64,000 nt of DNA from Arenicola marina (lineage: Eukaryota; Annelida; Polychaeta; Arenicolidae), in assembly GCA_964019135.1 (NCBI GenBank), contig OZ025249.1:14471088-14535087 (forward strand). Direction: 5' to 3'. Position numbers and translations under genes: made by a program. Below the pieces are notes generated by a model, which ran no database searches, had not been told where the DNA came from, and saw nothing but the letters and a program-made list of their open reading frames with translations. Below, piece by piece: positions 28,501-36,449 of this stretch (position 1 is its first letter; each line of letters opens with the position of its first letter).

Positions 28501-31500
28501 TTCTCTAGCTGCTGCTTACTACCGAGTATAAGAAACTCTGTCTTGCTATCATTTATTTTAAGTTTGTTTGATAACATCCACTGTCTCACATCGCTGATAC
28601 ACTCTTGGATTGTTATCAGTGCAGAGTCCTGATTAACTGAACCGTCGGGTCGGAATGCTAAGTACAGCTGATGGTCGTCGGCATAGCCATGAGCTGCTGG
28701 TAAATGTTGCCTGATAACTTGGAACAATGTTGCTGCATAGATCGTGAACAACACTGGTCCGAGGCACGACCCCTGGGGGACGCCGTACTTCAGTAGAAAC
28801 ATATCTGAAGTTGTTCCAGATACTTGAATTTGCTGCGTGCGGTTATCTAAATATGAGGCGAACCATCTAAGAGCCGCATCCGTAACCCCGGCCTCAAACT
28901 CCATTGTTTCCATCATGATGGTATGATCAATGGTGTCAAACGCTGCGCTGAGGTCCAGCATTACCAGCAGTGTAACGCACTGGTGATCCATATTTAGCAG
29001 CAGATCAGACTGGACTTTGACGAGTGCTGTCTCTGTGCTGTGGAAGGTTCTGTAGGCTGACTGGTGTGCAGGTAGTGGATGATTATGTTCCAAGTGGTCT
29101 GTCAGTTGTTTTACGGATGCCCGTTCAACCAGCTTGGATACAAAAGGTAAGTTGCTTACTGGCCGAAAATTAGAGAACACTGGATCTAATCCTGGTTTTT
29201 TTAAGAGTGGTGTCACTATCCCATTTTTCCACTCGCTAGGGAAGTAGCCAAGCTTTAGTGATGCGTTAACCAGCAGAGTCAATACAGGTAAGAGGCACTC
29301 ACTACATTCTTTGAGTAACCATGTTGGTATCGGATCACTCGCACACTGCTTGTTTGGAGACCTTCTAATGAGTTTAGAAACATCGTCTTCCGTCAACATT
29401 TGAAACAATGTCAGCTTCTGATAATCAGTCTTGGCAGATTTCGGCAGGTTTATTGGTGGAACATTAAGGTCATCCAGTTCTCTCCTGATCTTGTCTATTT
29501 TCATAACAAAAAAGTCTCCAAAGTCACCTGCGAGCTTCGTTAGAGATTGGTGATCTGGGTAAGATACCAGTTGTGTTGGCTTAGTAAGAGAGCTAATCAA
29601 ACTAAATAGTTTCTTTTGGTCTCCAGCACACTCTAACACCTGGCTGCTGTAATGATCAGTTTTGGATTCATCCATGATGCGTCTACATTCATTTCGCCAA
29701 TGCTTGAATTGAGCTCTTTTACGGTCGCACTCGATTGGATCATTTTTCCATTTCCTCCATTCACGTTCTGCCTTCCGCCGTCTTCGCTTTAGTTCTTTAA
29801 TGTTATCGTTCATCCATGGAACCGCAGGTCTAACAGTGATGGTTTTAGTCTTTAGTGGCGCATGTTGATCGAGCAGTTGTTGTAAAGTATCATTATATAG
29901 GGTGACTACCTTGTCCAATTGTTCCGGTGTTCCGGCCGCATCCGTGTCATGGTTGAAGGAATGCAACTGAGATCCCTGGATGTCCAGCTTAAAGCGATCG
30001 ATGTTGATCTTTTTTAACTGCCTAAACGTGATTGTCTTTGTTTGCAGTATAGGCTTCGGAAGAGATAGTTGACATTGCACAAAAGCATGATCAGAGATGT
30101 AATAAGTGGATTGCGGTATATCCAGCAGTAATTGGCCAGTATTCCGTGTTAGAATTAAATCCAATGTGTGACCAGATTCATGCGTCTGGTCTGTTACGTG
30201 TTGTCTCTGACCAAAACTGGTTACAAGATTCATGAAAGCACCCGCTTCCCTATCTGGTGTAACATCAACGTGGAAATAAAAATCTCCAGTGATTAAGAGT
30301 GGCTCAGTGCTGATAATGACAGGCTCCATGTATTCAGAAAACTCATCAAAGAACATCGTAGTAGAGATTGGGTGTTTCGCAGAGTACGTTGGACGATAAA
30401 TTACTATAATTCTGACATTAGTTGCAGGTCCATTGACAAGCCATTCAGAAAACTCAAATGATGTTTTTTCACCTCCTGCCACTTTTTTGGCCGCCAGCGG
30501 TGCCTTACACAGAAGTCCTGTACCTCCACCAGTCCTATTGGTTTCTCGCGGTTGGTCGTGCAAAGCGTATCCATCTGGTTCACATTCTGATCTCTTTGCT
30601 TCATCTTTCGAAGTTAACCATGTTTTGGTGACTGCACATAAATCAATTTTGTTTGATACTATGTATTCAGTAAAATCAGTAGCTTTGTTTTTGATCGAAC
30701 GAGTGTTTACGGCGCAGAATCTGAGACCAGAAGTGGAGTGCGGCGACGGGTGATAGTCCTTGAAGTCATCCATTCTCACCGTCACCAGGTTGTTTACATT
30801 TACTCCTCTTTCTAAATCGGATCTCCTTGGCTTGATATGATTTGCTTCAACTCCCAGCTTTGTAGACTGCAATACAATGTATGGGCTCAGAGAGCCTGTA
30901 CCGGGCTTGCTGTCAACACATGCCTTTGTGATACATTTCAGTGGAGAAGTTATCCTCACCGGTATAGGATTGTTCCACCTTCGTCGGTTTACGCCGCCTC
31001 TGGAACCCCGTTTTGTAGGAGGGGTTTGACATATAGCAAACTTTTTTAATGTCAGGAACAACTCAGATGGCAGAGAAGAGCGTTGCACTGACTTGAAAAT
31101 CTCCGTCAAAGCCAATCTAGTGTAGTTGATGAGGGCCATTTTAATATTTACTTCACATTAGACTATGTCCATAATCGTTCATCCAAGCCATTCAAAAGTA
31201 GCTAAATGCATCTGTTGCCTGACGACGTTTGTTGTTGCGTCGCAACGCGTGACGTAGACAATACAGTATCCGTTGTAAGCAAATGGTGTGCAGATCGACA
31301 ACTTATGAAACTATCTGGCAATGTTAATGGCGAGAAGAATTCAATTTCCTCTGTGATCCAGATGAAATACAGGTCCAAAAATGTTTACAATAGAGCTCAT
31401 GTATCATTATAAAAATACAGTGCACTTTTTTCAGACCAGTTCGTAATCCCTACCGATGGATTTCAAGCGAAGAATCGAGAGCAAAATTTGCAGCAGCTCA

Positions 31501-33102
31501 TAGCGCGCATGTACCTGGCTCTTACAAGACGGTAAAACATCCTGATTTTTGTGCAAGGAGTACTTTGTTATATACTTACAAGAATAATACAATAATATTG
31601 ACAGGTCGTCGGGTTTTTGTGCAATGTGAGCTTGAATCGTTCCACCCGAACCCCCTATGGAAACTCACATACTTCGTATTCATTATCACTCACCGAATTT
31701 CGGGGATAAAAAAAAAGAAAACAAAATTTGGCCGGTCACATATAAATTGCATTCGCTAGGTGGCCCCACGGTGATCTCGCGTACTACCTTAAACAGTAGT
31801 TTGGTAATAATACATCATATGTTATACCATTATATTATGCTTATAGGTCCAATTTGTTATTATAGTTATCATTAATATGTATAGGTGCTAATTTATTAAT
31901 TCAGCTATTCCGTGAGGATGCATCTAAATTAATATTCAAAATAAATCCCACTTCTGCTTGCTATAATCTTTGGCGGGATGACGTATACAATGCACATGCA
32001 CGTTCGGTTGCTTAGGAACTCCCATTGTGACGTTTTTTTTGTAGAATTTTGACGTCACAACTACTCAGCATGTTATAGCCGCGACAAAGTCTCGAATTAG
32101 GTAGACTCTAGGTTTCAAAACGTTCGTCTTGTTAATAAATTATAGAACATATAAAACGAGAGGTTCATTTGTTTTTTAAATCCGCTTCGGTTAAAGTTAA
32201 AGTTTCGGGGATATATCGATATATGCCTTACAGTAATCAATCTTTGACGAAAACAATACCCACGCATGCGTAAATAACTTAAAATCGCTTCCGTTTGCCT
32301 CAGTGGAGGTTGAACTTCAGGTGACACACCAACAGAAACCGTCCCCCTGATAAGCAATGGAAACCAAATGTTCAACCCCATGCCAGAGAAAAATCAGTAC
32401 CCATGTTTGACTATGTGGGCCATAGGAAATTATAGAGCAAGTATCCAACTTTATTTTAAAAACAAGCAGAACATAGGTTGACGTGCGATCTTTTTTGCTA
32501 CAGCTCATAGTATGACACCCCCCCCCACCCCCCAGTAGCGCAACTGGCTGAAAATTAGAGACCCAGCGAAGCAGCATGTGATGAGGTCGACCCGACCACT
32601 CACCCGTAACATCCTCCTGCATAACTAAATACGTCACAGATTAATTGAACAGACATTAACCTGGCTAAACATTAGTCAAACAATATATACGAAGACAGAA
32701 AGAATTAGTATCTATATAACCCTGACATACGACCATATTTTAGGCACTACTTGACGGTGTATACTTTTATACCCACGATCTATTGGTGTGTAACCTTCAC
32801 CAGCTCGTAACTGTATGGGATTCAGATATAGATTTTTTGAAGATTTTAAAATTGTTTATGTGTGAGTTGTCTGAAGAATTCGCTACGCTCATTATAATAT
32901 TGTCGTGGATGAGTGGGAGAAACATGTCTGAGATTTAGATGCCTCGGACTGGAACAGAACCCAGGACCTGCGGTATAGTGCACTATCCATTACACAATAA
33001 GGAAGGCTCATAGTTATGTTTATAACACTCACCGTCAACAGTTCGTGTGGACGCTTGTGCAATAGCAATGACCAGTAGGGAAGCATACCCTATCCAAGCC
33101 AT
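7374..33102 (-). CDS. Receptor copy A: FTP-lectin/EGF receptor, 5' part of gene
   Basis: Minus-strand gene whose first three coding exons are visible: signal peptide 33102-33033, Cys-rich EGF-like 11482-11330, and first half of the F-type-lectin (FTP) domain 7598-7374. All inner borders are phase 1 with GT/AG consensus, so the frame stays open across all three. The product begins MAWIGYASLLVIAIAQAST, a signal peptide, and is extracellular. The exons match copy B (38728-53709) one for one; the second lectin half, EGF, FN3, stalk and transmembrane exons should lie beyond the left edge. Intron 1 is about 21.5 kb and packed with retroelements; intron 2 is 3.7 kb. Unlike copy B, the lectin exon is undamaged. 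The ligand is unknown. Confidence 0.75.
7690..7790 (-). pseudogene. Relic half-exon of lectin domain (copy A)
   Basis: About 90-190 bp upstream of the lectin exon the minus strand reads DQTGLLN...FDGKVIDSH then stop. It parallels NQTGTYQ...AVDGLVIDGTH of the real exon. No donor or acceptor is apparent. The same relic sits beside copy B, so it predates the duplication. Confidence 0.5.
8025..8651. mobile_element. MITE with AACGTTA-rich ends (copy 1)
   Basis: Terminal inverted repeats: 8029-8060 against the reverse complement of 8620-8651 agree at about 29 of 32 positions, beginning GATAGCATGC and containing TTAACGTTAGAT. The interior is non-coding and rich in AACGTT and TTAACG motifs. The paralogous intron of copy B (around 49552-49580) lacks the element, so it inserted after the duplication. 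The superfamily is not assigned. Confidence 0.7.
8770..8826. mobile_element. Terminal fragment of the same MITE
   Basis: This 57-bp stretch repeats, in reverse orientation, the right end of the element at 8025-8651 (gttaagttaacgttagatag, then tgcatggttgatatatg). The flanks, but not this stretch, are present in copy B near 49645. Confidence 0.65.
9130..11270. other. Extra sequence in copy A intron 2, no gene seen
   Basis: Copy B runs directly from the block matching about 9120 (near 49975) to its EGF exon through under 200 bp, so most of these 2.1 kb are specific to copy A. It holds a C-run near 9219-9229, a cluster of 'gtgat...ttatttc' words at 11170-11260, and several short open frames without recognisable domains. 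Confidence 0.4.
11330..11482 (-). CDS. Copy A exon 2: Cys-rich EGF-like module
   Basis: 153-bp exon between ccaattag and gtaagg, phase 1 to 1. It encodes AACLFGTASDCAFRCHCAVG, then ATCDPNTGVCPGECAQD and ends ETCQIG. The CxCxxGxxCDxxTGxCPGxC pattern is that of EGF/laminin-type repeats of MEGF and Tie-like receptors. It is very similar to copy B exon 2 at 50216-50368, with conservative differences only, and is open throughout. Confidence 0.85.
   Translation of the reverse strand: MRVCSGRLRTARSGVTVPLAPPVIRTRESVRESVLRTVLVCSPGAARPVR
11690..12300. repeat. Conserved intron 1 block, duplicated at 50660-51235
   Basis: Long collinear matches to copy B include aaccaaaaccggtttg, ttaatcata, gacaataatttattca, the cggtttttaaaaacggct segment, and acatgtatgtcgcacgc. 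Both carry many ACCGGTTT/AAACGG words. The similarity is far above that expected for an old unconstrained intron, which points to a recent duplication. Confidence 0.75.
12310..12720. mobile_element. MITE of the AACGTTA family (copy 2)
   Basis: Shares long stretches with 8080-8640: gtttttctaacgtt, the gacgaaaaataa stretch, and accatatacc-aaccatgca before ctaacgttaac. Copy B lacks it at the matching intron position near 51240, so it too arrived after duplication. The outer ends are less clear than in copy 1. Confidence 0.6.
12757..12832. repeat. 21-bp tandem repeat
   Basis: Three and a half units of about 21 bp built on aaattaaaccctgatattccc. The aaaccctaaaccctg look is telomere-like but the unit is not telomeric. 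Confidence 0.75.
12890..13790 (+). mobile_element. Tx1/L1-like LINE reverse transcriptase fragment
   Basis: The frame at 13055 gives RPDQTGYIKGRYIGENIRQI and LILLIDFEKAFESIKW, the RT fingers and motif A with its DFEKAFE core. Later frames give SPFLFVLTVELLAIAIR and KLAQLADDTTCF (motifs B' and C, ADD box), then LSGLHCNLDKTEAIWIG. The pieces are spread over all three plus frames, so several indels have hit it. The 5' part begins about 12890 in NKSVGSSPS-like sequence. Endonuclease and C-terminus are absent. It lies in intron 1 of receptor copy A, opposite strand. Confidence 0.85.
13800..14155. other. Non-coding stretch, nothing recognised
   Basis: No open frame of note, no repeat unit and no similarity to other parts of the window that I can see. 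Confidence 0.4.
14160..15000. repeat. ~20-bp tandem array (tgacccctcagatccggatt), split by a MITE
   Basis: Units of 19-22 bp alternate TTTGACCCCT-type and AGATCCGGAT-type words from 14160 to 14411, then resume in a worn form from 14868 to about 15000. Around a dozen units are visible on the left and five or six on the right. The interruption is the element at 14412-14867. Confidence 0.7.
14412..14867. mobile_element. Short non-autonomous DNA transposon (MITE)
   Basis: Eleven-bp perfect terminal inverted repeats CCCAGCTAACA (14412-14422) and TGTTAGCTGGG (14857-14867) bracket 456 bp of non-coding DNA with AACGTT words and A-runs near 14780-14840. The flanking bases 'tc' occur on both sides, a possible 2-bp target duplication. 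It sits inside the 20-bp tandem array. Confidence 0.65.
15035..15175. repeat. Intron 1 block, duplicated at 52840-52990
   Basis: Shared words in order: ctatttccactttaat, ttatccactg, gaatccacgacgttcga, attgagataaa, aaatgtcg-type end. The partner at 52840-52990 lies in the matching place in copy B intron 1, so this is part of the receptor-gene duplication rather than a free repeat. Confidence 0.65.
15235..15860. repeat. ~57-bp tandem array
   Basis: About eleven degenerate units of the form 'ttggtttgtcatgaccgtgagaaggcgtggcgaggatgtgaattc'. The word tcatgaccgtgag and its variants recur at intervals of roughly 55-62 bp. Units at the left end are most alike; those after 15450 drift. Confidence 0.75.
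16020..20045 (+). mobile_element. Ty3/gypsy LTR retrotransposon fossil, broken
   Basis: A degenerate element of the Ty3/gypsy family. Visible parts in order: a possible 5' LTR end at about 16313, a primer-binding-like tggtgtcagaagta at 16315, a gag-like region (16424-17005), an aspartic protease region with a DTGA motif (about 17050-17400), the end of RT plus RNase H (18420-19050) and integrase with zinc-binding region and core (19056-20045). A roughly 0.9-kb stretch of unrelated DNA interrupts it. No matching 3' LTR is visible. About half a dozen or more breaks are present; the copy is fossil and of moderate to old age. It lies in intron 1 of receptor copy A on the opposite strand. Confidence 0.85.
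17480..18410. other. Unrelated DNA inside the gypsy fossil
   Basis: Between protease and RT regions lies about 0.9 kb without gypsy similarity. It includes a 65-codon plus-strand frame at 17707-17904 beginning MGMASVGGPSSFRIDRDAAM, acidic in the middle (NDSEGEEEQVEVL), and a CRE-like tgacgtca at 17656. I do not recognise the frame; it could be the first exon of a DNA-transposon protein carried in by a non-autonomous element. I found no convincing inverted repeats at the borders. Confidence 0.4.
20046..20782 (+). mobile_element. Second Ty3/gypsy fossil fragment (RT/RNase H)
   Basis: An abrupt change to a different gypsy lineage: RT with FNRLPFGLRNAPASFQRLM, the ILDDIIIFSK core, the LQQFLGFANFYRRFI thumb and the start of RNase H. 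It is a fragment only, without LTRs, gag or integrase, and is broken. It abuts the integrase end of the previous element on the left and LINE sequence on the right. Confidence 0.8.
20785..21208 (+). mobile_element. LINE reverse transcriptase, C-terminal fragment
   Basis: Frames give DKTKIMHFRHPR, GHDEVTYVGNYLGIMVNQFG and then PVMNYTAGVWGCEWFSKPD, TVHHRAMRIVLGVHKFTP, LYGYVGWLRAKYLR. This is the thumb and post-RT region of a common invertebrate non-LTR lineage. It starts directly at the gypsy fragment and is frameshifted. The C-terminal section of the same type of protein reappears at 22626-23160, so this may be one older LINE split by a later insertion (21209-21973). Confidence 0.75.
21209..21973 (+). 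mobile_element. LINE 3' end with (TGACTC)n tail
   Basis: 765 bp ending in caaataaacg followed by a TGACTC-type hexamer run (21952-21973), the simple-repeat 3' tail typical of several LINE clades. It is bracketed by a perfect 25-bp direct repeat (21184-21208 and 21974-21998). The 5' part retains RT C-terminal coding traces (NFSSNEILLQ, HEYAKRCLRISLPITMNTLP). It is heavily 5'-truncated. A TA-rich stretch lies near 21818-21842. Confidence 0.65.
21999..22625. other. Unassigned stretch between LINE parts
   Basis: Likely degraded LINE or flank. It contains a stem (cctcccacag ... ctgtgggag) at 22507-22533 followed by T7, and a 68-codon frame at 22090-22296 with no recognisable domain. Confidence 0.35.
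22626..23160 (+). mobile_element. LINE C-terminus with (GAACTT)n tail
   Basis: Encodes KPRLQFYDKFKFSCNVEDYV, then GGERFVVAQLRMGVLPL, the conserved LAQFRCGVLPL-type segment near the C-terminus of many invertebrate LINE proteins, then EDVFVFKCNFYNQFR. One frame shift separates the two halves near 22820. The element ends at a run of ttgaac hexamers at 23135-23158 after a short 3' UTR (ataacaaaactatttg). Confidence 0.8.
23335..23720. repeat. Dispersed repeat, related to 31905-32330 in permuted order
   Basis: Two modules: one with acatataaaacgagaggttcat, tcgacgaaaa and gcttccgtttgcctcagtgga-like words (23335-23580), then one with cagctattctgtggggat, aaataaatcccacttc and tttggcgggatgacg (23590-23700). 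At 31905-32330 the same modules occur in the opposite order on the same strand. Confidence 0.6.
23721..24324. other. Non-coding stretch, nothing recognised
   Basis: AT-rich, with short open frames only (for example 23766-23987) that show no known domain. Confidence 0.4.
24325..24670 (+). mobile_element. Tx1/L1-like LINE, C-terminal remnant (copy 2)
   Basis: Second copy of the remnant at 395-720. The frame MILRRTYVTNRYLYMSKIVN continues into SDMCGFCGIECETI and then meets a stop, with decayed sequence after it. Here the two halves that are out of frame in copy 1 lie in one frame. The preceding DNA (tacatagaagacattgtataaatta) matches copy 1 too. Confidence 0.7.
24671..25384. other. Non-coding stretch, nothing recognised
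   Basis: No conserved frame or repeat unit seen. Minus-strand open frames at 24894-25195 have no recognisable domain. Confidence 0.4.
25385..25562. repeat. TCTATAG(AA) motif cluster
   Basis: Seven TCTATAG words at 25398, 25421, 25438, 25461, 25479, 25532 and 25543, plus near-copies (ccatagaa, ttatagaa, tctataaa), fall within about 170 bp. Spacing is irregular (11 to 53 bp), so this is not a plain tandem repeat. The core TTCTATAGAA is palindromic. Confidence 0.6.
25597..25772. repeat. Perfect 30-bp-arm palindrome flanked by direct repeats
   Basis: Arms 25661-25690 and 25692-25721 are exact reverse complements around a single C. On both sides lies the same ~48-bp direct repeat (cacggagg.ggctaaatcgca...gggcgggg..gttc; 25600-25650 and 25723-25770). 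Relatives occur at 27320-27480 in reverse orientation. Confidence 0.85.
26540..26790 (+). mobile_element. SINE, core and tail region
   Basis: Contains the SINE core shared across the window (ccatttctgtcttcgtaaag, then agtaggtgttactcccga). The flanks (tgggattcggcc-like on one side and cttgaactggaagggtccc on the other) match the copies at 33575-33770 and 54245-54440, which are in the opposite orientation. Confidence 0.6.
26880..26995. repeat. ~110-bp inverted repeat partner of 32790-32905
   Basis: The reverse complement of this stretch matches 32790-32905 (accagctcgtaac.gtatggg, tagattttaagatttta, tgtgtgagttatct). A partial third copy lies at about 25770-25810. Together with the SINE parts, the pair flanks the CR1/L2-like LINE in opposite orientations. 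Confidence 0.6.
27320..27480. repeat. Relatives of the 25.6-kb repeat
   Basis: In reverse orientation this carries the same words as 25600-25770: gcgaatgtctatgcct, actgccccgcccatgcctcgg, and gtgatttagccc. Two partial units lie in tandem, about 95 bp apart. Confidence 0.6.
27665..31139 (-). mobile_element. CR1/L2-like LINE, nearly full-length ORF2
   Basis: A 1012-codon frame (31139-28101) continues in the same frame after a single TGA for 93 more codons (to 27819). An N-terminal basic region is followed by an AP-endonuclease domain (NTRSIKNK 145-152, GDFYFHVD 285-292, ISDH 348-351) and a reverse transcriptase (motif A VMLDLSAAFD 726-735, GVPQGS 786-791, YADD 819-822), then the AFAVNAPMLWNALP C-terminus. 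The 3' UTR contains ggcgctatataaaccc and ends in an (AAT)n tail at 27665-27679, typical of CR1/L2-type elements. Two endonuclease active-site residues look replaced: Lys172 where TETWL normally has Glu, and Tyr288 where GDFN has Asn. RT motifs look intact. It is a young but probably dead copy in receptor intron 1, on the same strand as the host gene. Confidence 0.93.
31140..31900. other. Flank of the LINE, nothing recognised
   Basis: Could include LINE 5' UTR. Short open frames only (31206-31412, 31565-31759). No repeat partner seen. Confidence 0.35.
31905..32330. repeat. Dispersed repeat, permuted relative of 23335-23720
   Basis: Module order is the reverse of the partner: cagctattccgtgagg/aaataaatcccacttc/ggcgggatgacgta first (31905-31985), then acatataaaacgagagg/gacgaaaac/cgcttccgtttgcc (32060-32330). 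Confidence 0.6.
32915..33000 (-). repeat. tRNA-like SINE head in copy A intron 1
   Basis: On the minus strand the copy B counterpart (53505-53605) reads aatggacaggacactagacc, then gcaggtcctgggttcgaatcc, with a B-box-like ggttcgaatcc. The copy A version is worn at the B box. The element lies just 3' of exon 1 in both genes, so it predates the duplication. Confidence 0.5.
33033..33102 (-). CDS. Copy A exon 1: signal peptide
   Basis: The start codon at 33102-33100 is followed by 23 codons and one base, then the donor ggtgagtgtt. The peptide MAWIGYASLLVIAIAQAST is a classical signal peptide with a hydrophobic core. It differs from copy B at only three residues. The upstream 800 bp are conserved with copy B, supporting this as the true start. 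Confidence 0.8.
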
Positions 33103-33574
33103 GGTCGGTAAAACCAGTGTGTAAGACTCCGATCTCGTTGTCTTCGCCGCGGTTACTGCACAATATATGATACGCCCAACCAACCAATGCGTCGGAGTTT
33201 GGGCACAAGTGACGAATCGCTTGAGTAGGTAAGCATCGTGAAGTGCTTTCATGCATGTACTGGGGCCCGGGAAGGGGGGGGGGGGGGCGGGGTAGAGAGG
33301 ATGGTGGAGGGCCGCACTAATTAACTTGTTACAGTGGTGTGGATTTGCCGCCCGTGCCATACAGACATAAGTGCAGAGATCGAGAGATTTATGGTTACAA
33401 TAAAGCATCCAAAGTAGACACTGGCAGTCACAGCAAAATATATATGGAGCAAAGTGCACCACACACTTCAGGCCAGCTGACTGAGGGGAGGGAATCACAC
33501 GAGAATGTGGGAAATAAAAAGAGCATTTTACTTCCTTTCACGATATTATATATGATAGATTTAAGCATCATGCT

Positions 33575-33770
33575 TTAACCTGTGTCATTGCGTGACAACG
33601 GGACCCTTCCAGTTTAAGGAAGACAGGAGCCATGTCCTCGGGAGTAACACCTACTCTTTACGAAGACATAAATTGGAATGTTGTCGTGCACAACCATAGC
33701 CATTGTGCCCACTAGGGTTCGGTCACTTTTGAGCTGGCTTAGCACATAAATAGAGAATACAGGCGTCTGA
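33575..33770 (-). mobile_element. SINE upstream of copy A
   Basis: Reverse-orientation copy with tttacgaagaca core and gggacccttccagttt end, shared in place with 54245-54440 upstream of copy B. It was present before the duplication. Confidence 0.6.
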
Positions 33771-33924
33771 TCCGGTAAAAGAGCAAAACAAGGCAGACAG
33801 AACGCATTGTTTCAGCATGACTCGCGTACGCTTCACGCCTACCATTTATTACAATAATCTATTTCGTGACTTCGAACTGGAAGTAGCAGACCGTTGGTCG
33901 CAAATGACGTTCACTTCAGACACT

Positions 33925-35925
33925 TAAGGGGATCGCTTCATTACCCGGCGGCGTATATCTGCAGGCAACATGAATGAGAAGCGCTGGTAGGACCGCTAGC
34001 GCAGTGGCGCCACCAAGTGAATGCGAAAAAGGCCCTTTCTCGAGTTCGGATATGCGATCGGCGGATCAATATTACCCGAACGCAAAATCCGCAGTCCGCG
34101 TGAATTTGGTACTTGCTGAACTGCACAAATTATGAAGATCGTTAAATAGTGCCATAAAATAAATCATGGGATACGTATTGTGTTCATTATTTTATTTTCG
34201 TTGTTATAATATTATCTACAGATGTTTTTCAGGTGGAAATACTACTATATTTATATATGTAATGTATCCTCGTGATCCTCCTCTGGGTGAGGAGTAAGGT
34301 CTGGGAGTAAAATTTACCACGTGACCGCCCTATCGGACCACAATCTCCGCGCTCGGTTATGCACTCCGCGGATTCTAGCGAACATATACCATCGTTCATA
34401 ACGTCATGCATACAAGCCACCCATACATTCTTCATTGTCATAATGCAAACAATAATGCAACAAAGTCAACGTGATCATCTCAACGCTGATTAGCTGAAAT
34501 TCTCGACGCTGATTGGTTGACAATTCCCAACTCGTGAAGTTGATCGAAACTTTAGAACATGCACTAAGCTTACAATGCGTGGAAAACCGGCCTTGATTGT
34601 GCACATTCTTCTCAGTTTATATAACTTTCGTCATTCTGCATGGATATCAAGACTTTGAAACTGATGCCAACGGTGCGATCGACGCCTTTGTTGAAAAGAA
34701 ACCCAGACGATTTGCATTCCTCTTCAATTCTGTTTTTTTATTTCATCTGCAGCAAGTGCGTACACTTGCTCAAGTCACTGCGCCCCGGATATCAGACCAG
34801 CAATGTCAGAAGTCTAGTGATTCCCTAGCACGGAGGATGAGCCGCGAGGGTCATAATCCGAGCATATGTAAATAAACACAGTGGTTTCTTGCGCATCGAG
34901 CTAGCCAACAGTCTGTCTGAAGTAAGTGAAATGGTAGAGGCCCCTCTCAAAGTACGGAGGTAGTAGCTTAGGCACGAACCGGATAGACACCACAACCCAG
35001 AACCATTCCGAATATGTCGAATAAAGGTTGATATCATTTTAGCTTAATGTAAAACATGCATTCATTTCAGTATACATTTGGCGGAAATTCACAAACAGTT
35101 TTGGATCAATGTCGACAGGAAACAATAAAATAATAGTCATGTAATAGACAGCCTCTACCCAACCAATAACATTATACATATATGCCTTCAATGAAAACAA
35201 TATCTTCCACGGACATTCTGTTGGCATGGCTTCATGCAACGATGCTATAGGACACATAGGTGCGCATACATACTATGTTCAAGTTACCACTTCATGTTAA
35301 CGAAACTATTAATGATGCTGTAATCGAAACACTGTCTGGTAGTTACTCAAATGCGGAACCGAGATAAAAGTGCGACACTCCACATTTCATTCAATGTGAA
35401 ATTCCATGCCGATCCAGGAATTTATTAACATTTTACACATATCAAAATAAAGCTTTGTAATTCACACATTGTGGCAGCCTTAACAACGGTAGCACTTTTA
35501 GTCGGAAGCACACCAACTGGAGATAATACCTGAAATTTCTAATCATAAATTCCTTTGATCTCTTGTGACGGACTCGCTTGGATGTTCAAACCAGCTTCAA
35601 ACCAGCTTCAAACCAGATATCAGATACTAGTGCTGATGCTTATAAAATAATCGACTGATGCTGACCCTCTCTCTTCAACGAAATTCAATATATACAAGAT
35701 TGTGAACCAATCCAAGCGTCTTTAATAAATATATCCCTGTTTCATAATTCTGATGCAATTTGTATATACCATACAATACATGGTCAAATCGTTGATATTA
35801 TTTAGCGATGCCATCAGTAAAACATGTTTCAAACCTGTGTATCAAAGTTATGACATATTGAATACCATATATTGTGGTTGCATCACATTCTGTACCAATC
35901 GACAGGCGGTTCAACTGATATCAGT
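33925..35925. other. Intergenic stretch between copy A start and copy B end, no gene seen
   Basis: Homology to the copy B upstream region ends near 33925. Several short frames on both strands (for example 34597-34875, 35039-35257) have no recognisable domain. A short triplet of 'cagcttcaaac' repeats lies at about 35590-35620. Confidence 0.4.
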
Positions 35926-36449
35926 GGCGATACCAATATGCGATACCAATATGCGAATATAATGAGATCACTGATGTCGGCGTACACTGATCCCTGGTTC
36001 AGGCACTTGGATCTCTGAGGTCAGCGTACACTGATCCCTGGTTCAGGCACTAAGATCCTTGATGTCGGCATACACTGATCCCGGGTTCAGGCACTAGGAT
36101 TCCTGATGTGAGTGTACACTTCTCCCTGATGTGAGCGTACACTGCACTCTGGTTCAGGTACTGGAATCCCTGACGTCGGCGTACACTGACCCCTGGTTCA
36201 GGTACTGGGATCCCTGATGTCAGCGTACACTAATCTCGGGTTTTAGGACTGGGATTCCTGATGTGAGCGAACACTGATCCCTGATGACAGAGTACACCGA
36301 ACTCTAGTTCAAGTACTGGGATCCCTGATGTCGGCGAACACTAATCTCGGGTTTTAGGACTGGGATTCCTGATGTGAGCGAACACTGATCCCTGATGACA
36401 GAGTAAACTGAACTCTGGTTCAGGTACTGGGATCCCTGATGTCGGCGAA
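35926..36449. repeat. ~44-bp minisatellite, left part
   Basis: About eleven units of the type 'ctgatgtcggcgtacactgatccctggttcaggtactgggatcc', 44 bp apart where regular, with internal variants (gtgagcgaacact, gacagagtacac). The array resumes at 38382-38530 after an inserted LINE piece. Confidence 0.85.

Noticed and set aside
35926-36449. CRISPR-like spacing of repeats
   Set aside because: Units are contiguous 44-bp minisatellite repeats without unique spacers, in animal DNA.
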